NCBI GenBank assembly: GCA_028278125.1
Contig: JANQEY010000076.1
Location: 1 to 6,865, forward strand
Direction: 5' to 3'
Origin: a bacterium
Lineage (GTDB): Bacteria > Electryoneota > Electryoneia > Electryoneales > Electryoneaceae
Length of the DNA: 6,865 nucleotides
Shown: piece by piece, positions 1 through 6,691 of the stretch
Position numbering within the stretch: position 1 is the stretch's first letter
How the letters are laid out: every line of letters starts with the position of its first letter
Notes under the pieces: model-generated
What the model saw: the letters and a program-made list of their open reading frames with translations, nothing else
Told to the model about the DNA's origin: nothing
Database searches by the model: none
Position numbers and translations under genes: made by a program

Positions 1-2
1 GA

Positions 3-1025
3 AATGTCGCCCGAAGCCAGGAGCTGAACAGTTTTGCTGTGATATTTGGCGGCCTGGCCGCACTCGTCGTTTTTGGCGGGTGGATGATGGACAGAATGAT
101 GGTCCTCTCCAGGGCAATTTTTTCACAACTTTCCAGCTTCGATTTTGATCACAGTAACCTCGGCGGGTACATAGCCCAAGCGGTTTCATGGCTATTGCTG
201 ACAGTATCACCGGTAATGATCACTGTTGTTGTGATCGGTCTTGCCATGAGCTTCAGCCAGGTCGGTTTCCTCTGGACAGCTAAACCTCTGCAGCCGAAAT
301 TCAGCAGGCTTAATCCATTCGCCAATGGTGGAGCCGGGTTTAAAAGACTTGCAAACCTGCGTGCACTGGTGACACTTGGCATTAACCTGGCAAAAATCCT
401 CTCGGTCGGATTTGTTGCCTATGTGATTGTGCGAAAGGCATATCCTGAATTTTTCCCGCTTATGGATACTACCGTAGGGGGGATGTTCCTTTACCTGGTG
501 CGAACTATCCTCGATGTCGCGATCTGGATCTTGTCGCTTCTATTGATCCTGGCCCTGCTGGATTTTGCATTCCAGAAATGGAAACATCACCAGGACCTCA
601 AGATGACGAAAGACGAGGTTAAGGACGAACGTAAGATGTCGGAAGGTGATCCAAAGGTTAAACAGAAAATCCGCCAGACACAGTTCCAGATTGCCTTTAA
701 TACGATGATCAAGGAGCTGCCGAATGCTGATGTTATAGTTACAAATCCAGTTCATGTGGCCATCGCCCTGAAATACGATTCCGAGGTGATGGAAGCGCCA
801 AAAGTTATAGGTAAAGGTTTGCGCAAACTTGCAGAACGTATTAAAGCAATAGCCGCTGAACATGATATACCCATCGTTGAAAACCCACCCTTAGCCCGAG
901 CGCTTTACAAGTATTGTGATGTTGGAGATGAGATTCCAGGTCAATTCTACCAGGATGTGGCGGAAATCCTGGCCTACATCTACCAACTCCGCGATCAGTC
1001 AACTCCTGAATCAACAACAGTATAA
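3..1025 (+). CDS. flhB: Flagellar type III export apparatus protein FlhB (5' partial)
   Basis: FlhB is the inner-membrane export-gate subunit that switches secretion from rod/hook to filament substrates after cleaving itself. The frame is open to the left edge; the bases before position 39 encode VARSQELNSFAV, which fits the conserved FlhB N-terminus, so the GTG at 39 is internal and roughly 25-30 residues are missing. Four hydrophobic segments lie near nt 33-98, 171-251, 366-431 and 483-566, followed by the charged linker (KMTKDEVKDERK, then GDPKVKQKIRQ) that leads into the cytoplasmic domain. The self-cleavage site at nt 744-755 reads NPVH instead of the usual NPTH; the catalytic Asn, Pro and His are kept. 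The C-terminus (VENPPLARALY, then VGDEIPGQFYQDVAEILAY) is typical. The gene ends 52 bases before flhA. Flagellar rather than virulence-type identity is inferred from the neighbours. Confidence 0.96.
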   Translation, partial: NVARSQELNSFAVIFGGLAALVVFGGWMMDRMMVLSRAIFSQLSSFDFDHSNLGGYIAQAVSWLLLTVSPVMITVVVIGLAMSFSQVGFLWTAKPLQPKFSRLNPFANGGAGFKRLANLRALVTLGINLAKILSVGFVAYVIVRKAYPEFFPLMDTTVGGMFLYLVRTILDVAIWILSLLLILALLDFAFQKWKHHQDLKMTKDEVKDERKMSEGDPKVKQKIRQTQFQIAFNTMIKELPNADVIVTNPVHVAIALKYDSEVMEAPKVIGKGLRKLAERIKAIAAEHDIPIVENPPLARALYKYCDVGDEIPGQFYQDVAEILAYIYQLRDQSTPESTTV

Positions 1026-1077
1026 GTCCCGGCACGCCAGTTGCATAGAAATTCTTAGTTAACTTTGCGGGAATACT

Positions 1078-3210
1078 ATGCCTGAACTTCAAAGTCGTTC
1101 ATATGTGAATGTTGAGCAGCAGATCCAGCAGATCCCCTGGTTGTCCGCCTTGACAAAACGCAGTGATATTACATTAGCTATCGCTGTTGTTGGTATTGTA
1201 GTCCTGATGGTCATCCCGGTTCATCCTGTTCTGCTTGATATCCTCATCGCTACCAATATTACTCTTGCACTTATTGTCTTAATGGTTTCGATGTATGTTC
1301 AGCGATCCCTCGATTTCAGCGTATTCCCCGGGATGCTGCTTGTATTGACGCTATTCAGGTTAGGTATAAATGTAGCATCCACCCGGATGATCCTTGGCGA
1401 CGCGTTTGCAGGTCAGATTATCCAATCCTTCGGGAGTTTCGTAGTAAAAGGAAATTATGTTGTCGGAATGGTAATTTTTTTAATCCTGGTGATTATCAAC
1501 TTTACCGTAATTACAAAGGGTTCAGGTCGTATTGCAGAGGTGGCGGCACGATTTACCCTGGACGCCATGCCCGGTAAACAGATGGCTGTTGACGCGGATT
1601 TGAACAATGGCCTGATTGATGAAAACGAAGCCAGGCAGCGCCGTGATGATATTCGTCGGGAAGCGGATTTCTACGGGGCGATGGATGGTGCCGCTAAATT
1701 TGTTCGTGGTGACGCAATAGCAGGATTACTGATCACTTTCGTTAATATTCTCGGTGGCCTTGTGGTTGGTATGGTGCAGATGGATATGCCATTTAACCAG
1801 GCTTTGACAACCTATACAATGTTGACGATCGGTGACGGCCTGGTGAGCCAGATCCCAGCCCTGATCATCTCTACATCAGCCGGTATCATAGTGGCGCGGG
1901 CAGCATCCGAGATGAACCTGGGACGTGAATTTGCCGGTCAATTACTGGTGAAGCCCAAACCTGTAGCAATTGTATCGGGAGTGTTGACATTTTTCGCATT
2001 CGTTCCGGGAATGCCGACCGTTCCCTTCCTGGCACTTGCGGTTGCAACCGGATACGTAGCCTGGATGACCCGCCAATCAGGGAGATCATTCCAGGCACAG
2101 GTTCTAGCGGAAGGGATTGAAGCGCCGAAGCTTAAACCGGCTGAAAAAATTGAGGATTACCTATACATTGATCCTATGGAATTGGAAATCGGATATGGTT
2201 TGATACCCCTGGTTGAATCTGAAAAGGAGGGAGACCTGCTTAGCAGGATCACTATGATCCGGAAACAGCAGGCTATCCAGATGGGGATTGTTATTCCGCC
2301 AATCCGAATCCGGGACAATATCCAGCTTAAACCGAATGAATATTCCATCAAGATCCGTGGAAATGAAGTAGCGCGCGGAGAGCTACGGATAGGTCATTTC
2401 CTTGCGCTAAACCCGGGAACTGCCACTGAAAAGCTTGACGGTATCGAGACAAAAGAACCAACATATGGCCTTCCGGCTCTCTGGATAACCGATCATCAAC
2501 GGGATCGTGCTGAAAATGCCGGATATACTGTGGTTGAACCGACTGCCGTCCTTGCAACCCATCTTGTAGAAGTTATTAAGGCAAATGCCCATAAACTGTT
2601 GAGCAGGAAGGATGTTCAGAACCTCATTGAAAACCTGAAACAGGATAATCCAACTGTTGTCGATGAGCTGATTCCGAACCTGATGACTGTTGGTGGTGTA
2701 CACAAGGTGCTTCAGAAACTCTTGAAAGAATCTATTCCTATTCGTGACCTGGGTACAATCCTCGAGACACTCGCTGATTACGCACCCATGACAAAAGATA
2801 CGGATATACTTGTTGAATACGTACGATATTCACTTTCACCTACAATAACCCAGAAATTCCAGGATAATGACAGCAAAATCTACGCATTAACTATAGATCC
2901 TGAAATAGAACAAATCATGACTGAGGCAGCCCAGCAGACCAGTCGTCCTGGCCAGCTTGGTGCCATAGACTTACCGCCGAATGTTATAAATAGCATATAT
3001 TTAAGCCTGTCGAAGCTTGTGGATAAGATGACTGAAACGGGACGACAGCCCCTGGTAATAACATCACCAACAATTCGCCAGGCTTTCAGAAGGTTGATAG
3101 AACCTGTATTACCGCATGTAGTTGTGCTATCTTATGGCGAACTCCTGGTTAATGTCCAGGTGGAATCGGTTGATGTTATAGCACTTTCATCAGAATCTCA
3201 ATCACAATAA
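1078..3210 (+). CDS. flhA: Flagellar type III export gate protein FlhA
   Basis: FlhA forms the nonameric ring of the flagellar export gate, couples proton motive force to export, and docks substrate-chaperone complexes through its cytoplasmic domain. At 710 residues it is full length for the family. Hydrophobic segments fill residues about 30-140 and 205-330. The FHIPEP-family core is clear: FRLGINVASTRMIL at 93-106, then the cytoplasmic loop with GSGRIAEVAARFTLDAMPGK (148-167), VDADLNNGLI (171-180) and AMDGAAKFVRGDA (201-213), then IGDGLVSQIPALIIST (251-266). The soluble FlhA-C domain runs from about 340 to the end. The start is well bounded: an in-frame TAA lies at 1060-1062, the ATG at 1078 is the first ATG after it, and GCGGGA precedes it by 5 bases. 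This leaves about 25 residues before the usual N-terminus, rich in Gln and partly amphipathic. No frameshift or missing motif is seen. Confidence 0.98.
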   Translation: MPELQSRSYVNVEQQIQQIPWLSALTKRSDITLAIAVVGIVVLMVIPVHPVLLDILIATNITLALIVLMVSMYVQRSLDFSVFPGMLLVLTLFRLGINVASTRMILGDAFAGQIIQSFGSFVVKGNYVVGMVIFLILVIINFTVITKGSGRIAEVAARFTLDAMPGKQMAVDADLNNGLIDENEARQRRDDIRREADFYGAMDGAAKFVRGDAIAGLLITFVNILGGLVVGMVQMDMPFNQALTTYTMLTIGDGLVSQIPALIISTSAGIIVARAASEMNLGREFAGQLLVKPKPVAIVSGVLTFFAFVPGMPTVPFLALAVATGYVAWMTRQSGRSFQAQVLAEGIEAPKLKPAEKIEDYLYIDPMELEIGYGLIPLVESEKEGDLLSRITMIRKQQAIQMGIVIPPIRIRDNIQLKPNEYSIKIRGNEVARGELRIGHFLALNPGTATEKLDGIETKEPTYGLPALWITDHQRDRAENAGYTVVEPTAVLATHLVEVIKANAHKLLSRKDVQNLIENLKQDNPTVVDELIPNLMTVGGVHKVLQKLLKESIPIRDLGTILETLADYAPMTKDTDILVEYVRYSLSPTITQKFQDNDSKIYALTIDPEIEQIMTEAAQQTSRPGQLGAIDLPPNVINSIYLSLSKLVDKMTETGRQPLVITSPTIRQAFRRLIEPVLPHVVVLSYGELLVNVQVESVDVIALSSESQSQ

Positions 3211-3336
3211 ATAGACCAGGCAGGGTTCTTTTATTTTTTCATTATAAGTGGTTTTAACCGTTACTTTAATTATATTTGGATGTAAGATTTAATTTATGGC
3301 TTATTGTATTTTCAGGTGTGGTCTACGGAATTCTGA
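3211..3336. other. AT-rich intergenic gap between flhA and flhF; possible internal promoter
   Basis: This is the longest gene-free stretch in the window (126 bases). I count 38 G or C, about 30 percent, well below the flanking genes. It begins with a pyrimidine run (TTCTTTTATTTTTTC, about 3226-3240) that has no convincing GC-rich stem before it, so I do not call a terminator. TATATTTG at 3271-3278 could act as a -10 element, either as a plain sigma-70 TATATT or as the TAnnTTTG box described in Bacteroidetes. I see no good -35 partner at the usual spacing, so a promoter for flhF and the genes after it is only a possibility. Confidence 0.3.
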
Positions 3337-4620
3337 ATGATTATAAAAAAATATGTTGCGGAGACGATGAGCGATGCACTGACCCAGGTACGGAAAGAAC
3401 TTGGTGAGGATGCAGTGATTCTTCAATCTCGACAAATAGAAAAAAGCGGATTACTCAGTTTCCTGGGTAAGCCTATGGTTGAGATTACCGCGGCTACTCC
3501 TGATCCATCACCTCCAGTAAGAAAAAGCGTTCAATTAACCCAGCAACAGAAAGAACTGCTGGTAAGAAATCCAGTTGAACAAAAACCTGTCCAGCGTCCT
3601 GAGGTCAATCAATCATCGCCAGTTCAAACTATAAACCGTACGCAGACTATTAATAATCAAAACGATCGATCTAAAGTTTTAGAAAATAATACCATTAATA
3701 CAATGCAAGCTGAGATTTCCGAACTTCGTGAATCAATGAAAGAACTTGCTACTCATTTAAAATACCAGAATGTTCCCAGCTTGCCGGAAAAGCTTGTTGT
3801 AAGGTGGAAACAGCTTGTAGATAATGGAGTCAATGAAAGAAAAGCACACGACTTAACTCAACTGCTGCATAAAGAGATAAATAATTCAAATATGTCGAAT
3901 GATGAGCAGATTGACGCCCAACTGCGAAGTCTGCTGGTCAAACGCATTAATACAGGTCGTATCCCGTTTATGACGGGTCAGAACAGGGCCCTGACTATTG
4001 CCCTGATCGGACCCACCGGGGTCGGTAAAACTACTACCCTGGCAAAACTGGCTACAAACAGGAAGATATTCGGCAGTAAAGGTGTAGCGCTGGTTTCTAC
4101 AGACACATACAGGGTAGCGGCTGTTGAACAGCTTCAAACTTTCGCGAACATCGCCGGGTTACCGATGGAAGTGGTGTATCGTCCGGATGAATTACCGAAA
4201 GCTATTGAAATTCACCAGGATAAGGATGTTGTCCTGGTTGATACTGCTGGAAGAAGCCAGAATGATTCAGGCGCGATGTTGGAATTGTTGGAATTTATGG
4301 AAGCGGCCCAACCGGATGAAATACTGCTGGTATTATCAGCTGGAACACGAATTGAAGATCAGCAGGATATGATTAACAGGTTCGGACAGATTCCGTCCAC
4401 AAGAGTAATTTTGACGAAAATGGACGAGATCTCATCGGCCGGTCATCTCCTTGATCTCTCGGAAATGCTTCCCCGCCAGTGGGTGTATTTAACAATCGGC
4501 CAGAATGTGCCGGATGATATAATTCTTGCAGATCCAACACTATTGGCTCGAATGGTTGAGAGCAGGGATAATTTTAACAGGGTGCGGCGCTCCAGTTTTC
4601 TGAAACAGGTGACACAGTAA
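3337..4620 (+). CDS. flhF: Flagellar biosynthesis SRP-family GTPase FlhF
   Basis: FlhF is the third member of the SRP GTPase family (with Ffh and FtsY); it marks the cell site where the flagellar base is built and works with FlhG. The 427-residue product has the expected three parts. The N-terminal B domain opens with MIIKKYVAETMSDALTQVR and includes the usual ELGEDAVILQSR. A low-complexity Gln/Asn/Pro linker spans about 54-120, and the NG GTPase domain runs from about 125 to the end. GTPase motifs are intact: P-loop GPTGVGKT (225-232), DTYRVAAVEQL (256-266), DTAGRSQND (302-310), TKMDE (360-364) and the closing GQNVPDDI (388-395). The start is certain because an in-frame TGA (3334-3336) abuts the ATG; only a weak CGGAA serves as ribosome site. 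It is followed after 58 bases by flhG, its known partner. Confidence 0.97.
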   Translation: MIIKKYVAETMSDALTQVRKELGEDAVILQSRQIEKSGLLSFLGKPMVEITAATPDPSPPVRKSVQLTQQQKELLVRNPVEQKPVQRPEVNQSSPVQTINRTQTINNQNDRSKVLENNTINTMQAEISELRESMKELATHLKYQNVPSLPEKLVVRWKQLVDNGVNERKAHDLTQLLHKEINNSNMSNDEQIDAQLRSLLVKRINTGRIPFMTGQNRALTIALIGPTGVGKTTTLAKLATNRKIFGSKGVALVSTDTYRVAAVEQLQTFANIAGLPMEVVYRPDELPKAIEIHQDKDVVLVDTAGRSQNDSGAMLELLEFMEAAQPDEILLVLSAGTRIEDQQDMINRFGQIPSTRVILTKMDEISSAGHLLDLSEMLPRQWVYLTIGQNVPDDIILADPTLLARMVESRDNFNRVRRSSFLKQVTQ

Positions 4621-4678
4621 AAATAGATAATCGTATCTGTAATCATAGAACCAATTTTTGGGACTTGGGAAATAATCC

Positions 4679-5563
4679 ATGAGTGCTGATCAAGCTGAAC
4701 CACTGCGCAGGCAGACACGTAGAAAGCATCACCCACTCGTTGAAAAAAAGCAGGAGCCTAAGCAGGCATGGAAGATTGCCGTCACATCAGGAAAAGGTGG
4801 GGTTGGAAAATCTAATGTCAGCCTGAACCTCGCAATTGCGCTTGGACGGCTCGGAAAACGTGTCCTGCTTGTTGATGCGGATACCAACCTGGCGAATATC
4901 GATATCCTCATGGGTGTTCATGTTAAACAAACTCTTTCGGATGTAATATTTGGAAAGGCATATTTTTCAGATGTTATCCTAAATGGCCCGGAGGGGATAA
5001 AAATTCTTCCGGGAAGCAGTGGCGTAGTCGAAGTGCTTGAGCAGGATGCGAAGATTCGTGACGGCTTGATTGAGGCTTTTGAGGAATTTGAGAGAATATA
5101 TGATATAATTGTTATTGACACCGGAGCTGGATTAACAGAGAACGTGTTGCAATTTGTAACAAGTGTTGATGATGTTGTCCTGGTTACTAATTCAGAACCG
5201 ACTTCGATTACAGATGCGTATGCAATGATCAAAATGACGGTAATGAGAAATTCCAATCAGCGGATCAGTGTTTTAATCAATCTTGCATCGAAACAAAAAG
5301 ATGCGCTAGAAACTTTCGAAAAATTAAAGCTGGCAGTAAGGAATTTCTTGAACGTAGAAATACAGATGCTTGGTTTTTTACCGGTAGATCCAAATATCCC
5401 GCTGGCTGTGGCTAGACGCGAACCGTTCTTGTCGCTGTTTCCGAGGTCAGCCGCTACTACATCAATGGTGATGATGGCGCGTAAACTGTTGAAACTGCCG
5501 ACAGATTCTTCAGACGGCGGAAACCTGCTAAAACGGATATTCCAGACAAAGGGTGCTGACTAA
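4679..5563 (+). CDS. flhG: MinD-like ATPase FlhG (YlxH/FleN family), flagellar number regulator
   Basis: FlhG is a MinD/ParA-type ATPase that limits flagellar number and stimulates the GTPase of FlhF. The 294 residues show the deviant Walker A motif SGKGGVGKS (37-45), the switch segment VDADTNLANIDILMG (65-79) with Asp66 and Asp68, and Walker B VIDTGAGL (145-152). The basic N-terminal tail carries DQAEPLR (4-10), which matches the DQAxxLR motif known in this family to activate FlhF. The C-terminus has LLKRIF (283-288), resembling the amphipathic membrane-targeting helix of MinD. These two ends separate it from plain MinD or ParA. An in-frame TAA at 4673-4675 makes the ATG at 4679 the earliest start; GGGA at 4667-4670 is the likely, weak ribosome site. 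Its stop codon overlaps the next start by one base (TAATG). Confidence 0.96.
   Translation: MSADQAEPLRRQTRRKHHPLVEKKQEPKQAWKIAVTSGKGGVGKSNVSLNLAIALGRLGKRVLLVDADTNLANIDILMGVHVKQTLSDVIFGKAYFSDVILNGPEGIKILPGSSGVVEVLEQDAKIRDGLIEAFEEFERIYDIIVIDTGAGLTENVLQFVTSVDDVVLVTNSEPTSITDAYAMIKMTVMRNSNQRISVLINLASKQKDALETFEKLKLAVRNFLNVEIQMLGFLPVDPNIPLAVARREPFLSLFPRSAATTSMVMMARKLLKLPTDSSDGGNLLKRIFQTKGAD
5548..5555 (+). promoter_or_regulatory. Ribosome binding site for the small membrane protein, inside the end of flhG
   Basis: AAAGGGTG lies 7 bases before the ATG at 5563, inside the last codons of flhG. An in-frame TGA at 5557-5559 rules out any earlier start. With the TAATG overlap this suggests that translation of the small gene is coupled to that of flhG. 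Confidence 0.6.
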
Positions 5564-5862
5564 TGATTACCTGGAAAGAAATTAGTCATACCGTTGGAAT
5601 TGTTCTGCTGCTGGCAGTTGTTGCGTTCAACCTTTATTTCAAGAATGATATTCTAATTTCAGTATTCAGAGGTGCTGTGGTTTACCTTGTATTCAGCATT
5701 ATCAATATCAGCCTTTCGAAGATTATAGTACGGCAACTTCATAATTTTGAAGTCAGACGTTTGAAGGCACTTCAGGAAGAAGAGGAACGTGAGGAGGAAG
5801 AACGGTTAGAGCAGGAAAGACTGGCTCAAGCGAGCCTCGAAGCAGAGGAGGCTGCTGAATGA
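5563..5862 (+). CDS. Small two-TM membrane protein with glutamate-rich coiled-coil tail, unknown function
   Basis: I do not recognise this 99-residue protein as a named family. Two hydrophobic segments are visible, at about residues 10-26 (VGIVLLLAVVAFNLYF) and 32-55 (VFRGAVVYLVFSIINI within it), joined by the short turn KNDI. After a basic stretch (RQLHNFEVRRLK, 57-68) comes a tail that is probably helical and coiled-coil, with 14 Glu in residues 71-99. The positive-inside rule places the tail in the cytoplasm with a short periplasmic turn. The gene is real: it has a good ribosome site, starts in the flhG stop codon, and its own stop overlaps the sigma-28 start by four bases (ATGA). Context suggests a part in flagellar placement, in export-gate assembly, or in handling of the sigma factor or FlhG; which one is inference only. 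No signal peptide cleavage site is evident. Confidence 0.85.
   Translation: MITWKEISHTVGIVLLLAVVAFNLYFKNDILISVFRGAVVYLVFSIINISLSKIIVRQLHNFEVRRLKALQEEEEREEEERLEQERLAQASLEAEEAAE
5844..5851 (+). promoter_or_regulatory. Strong Shine-Dalgarno site for the sigma-28 gene
   Basis: AGAGGAGG lies 7 bases before the ATG at 5859 and within the Glu-rich 3' end of the preceding gene, where GAG/GAA codons supply the purine run. It is the strongest ribosome site in the window. With the 4-base ATGA overlap it points to efficient, coupled translation of the sigma factor. Confidence 0.75.
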
Positions 5863-6650
5863 GTGAAGTCAACCTGGCCAAATCAAAAAATCCTGATATC
5901 TGGGATCTGTGGATAAAAAAACGCAGCCAGGATATCAAGGATGAGCTAGTTATTCGCTATATCACCCTCGTCGAACAGGTTGCCGGAAGGATGAAAATTG
6001 GGCTGCCAAATTCTGTTGAGCTGACTGAGCTTGTCAATTCAGGCATAATAGGACTTATTTCGGCCATTGATAATTTTAAACCGGACCGCGGATTTAAATT
6101 TGAGACCTACGCGGTTACAAGGATCAGGGGTAGCATCCTCGATAGCCTCAGAGATTATGACTGGATGCCGAGATCAATCAGGACCAAGACCAAATCACTT
6201 GAGGCTGCATTAGTCCGGCTGGAGGGTAATCTGGGCAGGATTCCCCGTGATGATGAAGTCGCAAAGGAACTGGGATTAAATATCGACGGGTATTTCCAGC
6301 TCCTGGAAGAGGTGAAAGTCGCCTCTATTTTATCGCTGGATGAACCATACCTGAATTCCGAAGGTGAAATGAGCACCCTTGCCGATATTATCGAGGATGA
6401 AGACGCACCGGATCCCGGCGGGGTGATGGAGTGGAACGAGGCAAGGGCTATTGCAAAAAAAATGATCGAAAAATTGTCTCAACAGGAACGGTTGGTAATC
6501 TCGTTGTACTATTATGAAGAGCTGACTCTTCGTGAAGTCGGAGAAGTACTAGGTATCAGTGAATCACGTGTTTCCCAGATACACAGCAAAATAATCCTTA
6601 CGCTAAAAGGGAAACTTCGGATTTTATCTCAAAATAAGAAAAATAAATAG
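5859..6650 (+). CDS. fliA: RNA polymerase sigma factor for flagellar genes (sigma-28, FliA/WhiG family)
   Basis: This sigma-70-family factor would direct RNA polymerase to late flagellar promoters such as those for flagellin and motor genes. The 263 residues cover the three domains of the FliA class. Region 2 (about 25-100) includes LVNSGIIGLISAIDNFKP, then GFKFETYAVTRIRGSILDSLRD and DWMPRSIR (101-108). Region 3 (about 108-157) includes LGRIPRDDEVAKELGL. Region 4 (about 200-255) has the helix-turn-helix LTLREVGEVLGISESRVSQIHS (222-243). Region 1.1 is absent, as expected. The WhiG name is used for homologues in sporulating actinobacteria; the flagellar neighbours favour FliA. An in-frame TGA at 5856-5858 fixes the ATG at 5859, which overlaps the previous gene by four bases. 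Activity would normally be held by the anti-sigma factor FlgM, which is not in this window. Confidence 0.96.
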   Translation: MSEVNLAKSKNPDIWDLWIKKRSQDIKDELVIRYITLVEQVAGRMKIGLPNSVELTELVNSGIIGLISAIDNFKPDRGFKFETYAVTRIRGSILDSLRDYDWMPRSIRTKTKSLEAALVRLEGNLGRIPRDDEVAKELGLNIDGYFQLLEEVKVASILSLDEPYLNSEGEMSTLADIIEDEDAPDPGGVMEWNEARAIAKKMIEKLSQQERLVISLYYYEELTLREVGEVLGISESRVSQIHSKIILTLKGKLRILSQNKKNK

Positions 6651-6691
6651 TTTAAAAATTATCTTAATCTACGGTATCGTTGGGCAGCAAA

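Noticed and set aside
39..41. GTG at 39 as the start of flhB
   Set aside because: The frame is open upstream to the left edge and encodes VARSQELNSF, which belongs to the conserved FlhB N-terminus; the true start is outside the window.
540..863. Minus-strand open frame of 107 codons inside flhB
   Set aside because: It lies opposite conserved FlhB cytoplasmic-domain sequence, has a Cys/Phe/His-rich composition with no recognisable motif, and has no gene context.
1057..1064. Palindrome AGTTAACT between flhB and flhA
   Set aside because: An 8-base palindrome is expected by chance at this scale and there is no second copy or nearby promoter to suggest an operator.
3226..3240. T-rich run after flhA as a rho-independent terminator
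   Set aside because: No GC-rich inverted repeat precedes it, and the genes on both sides belong to the same flagellar pathway.
4124..4372. Plus-strand open frame of 82 codons in another frame of flhF
   Set aside because: It overlaps the intact FlhF GTPase motifs and is Trp/Arg/Met-rich, typical of an out-of-frame reading.
4623..4640. Small hairpin after flhF (AGATA and TATCT around ATCG)
   Set aside because: The stem is short, AT-rich and not followed by a T run, so it is not a credible terminator; it could easily arise by chance.
4918..5256. Minus-strand open frame of 112 codons inside flhG
   Set aside because: It is opposite the FlhG ATPase core, is Ser/Thr/Ile-rich low-complexity in translation, and shows no family features.
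6381..6390. GCCGATATTA, resembling a sigma-28 -10 element
   Set aside because: It lies inside the sigma gene, encodes the conserved-looking LADII segment, and has no TAAA-type -35 box at 15 bases upstream.
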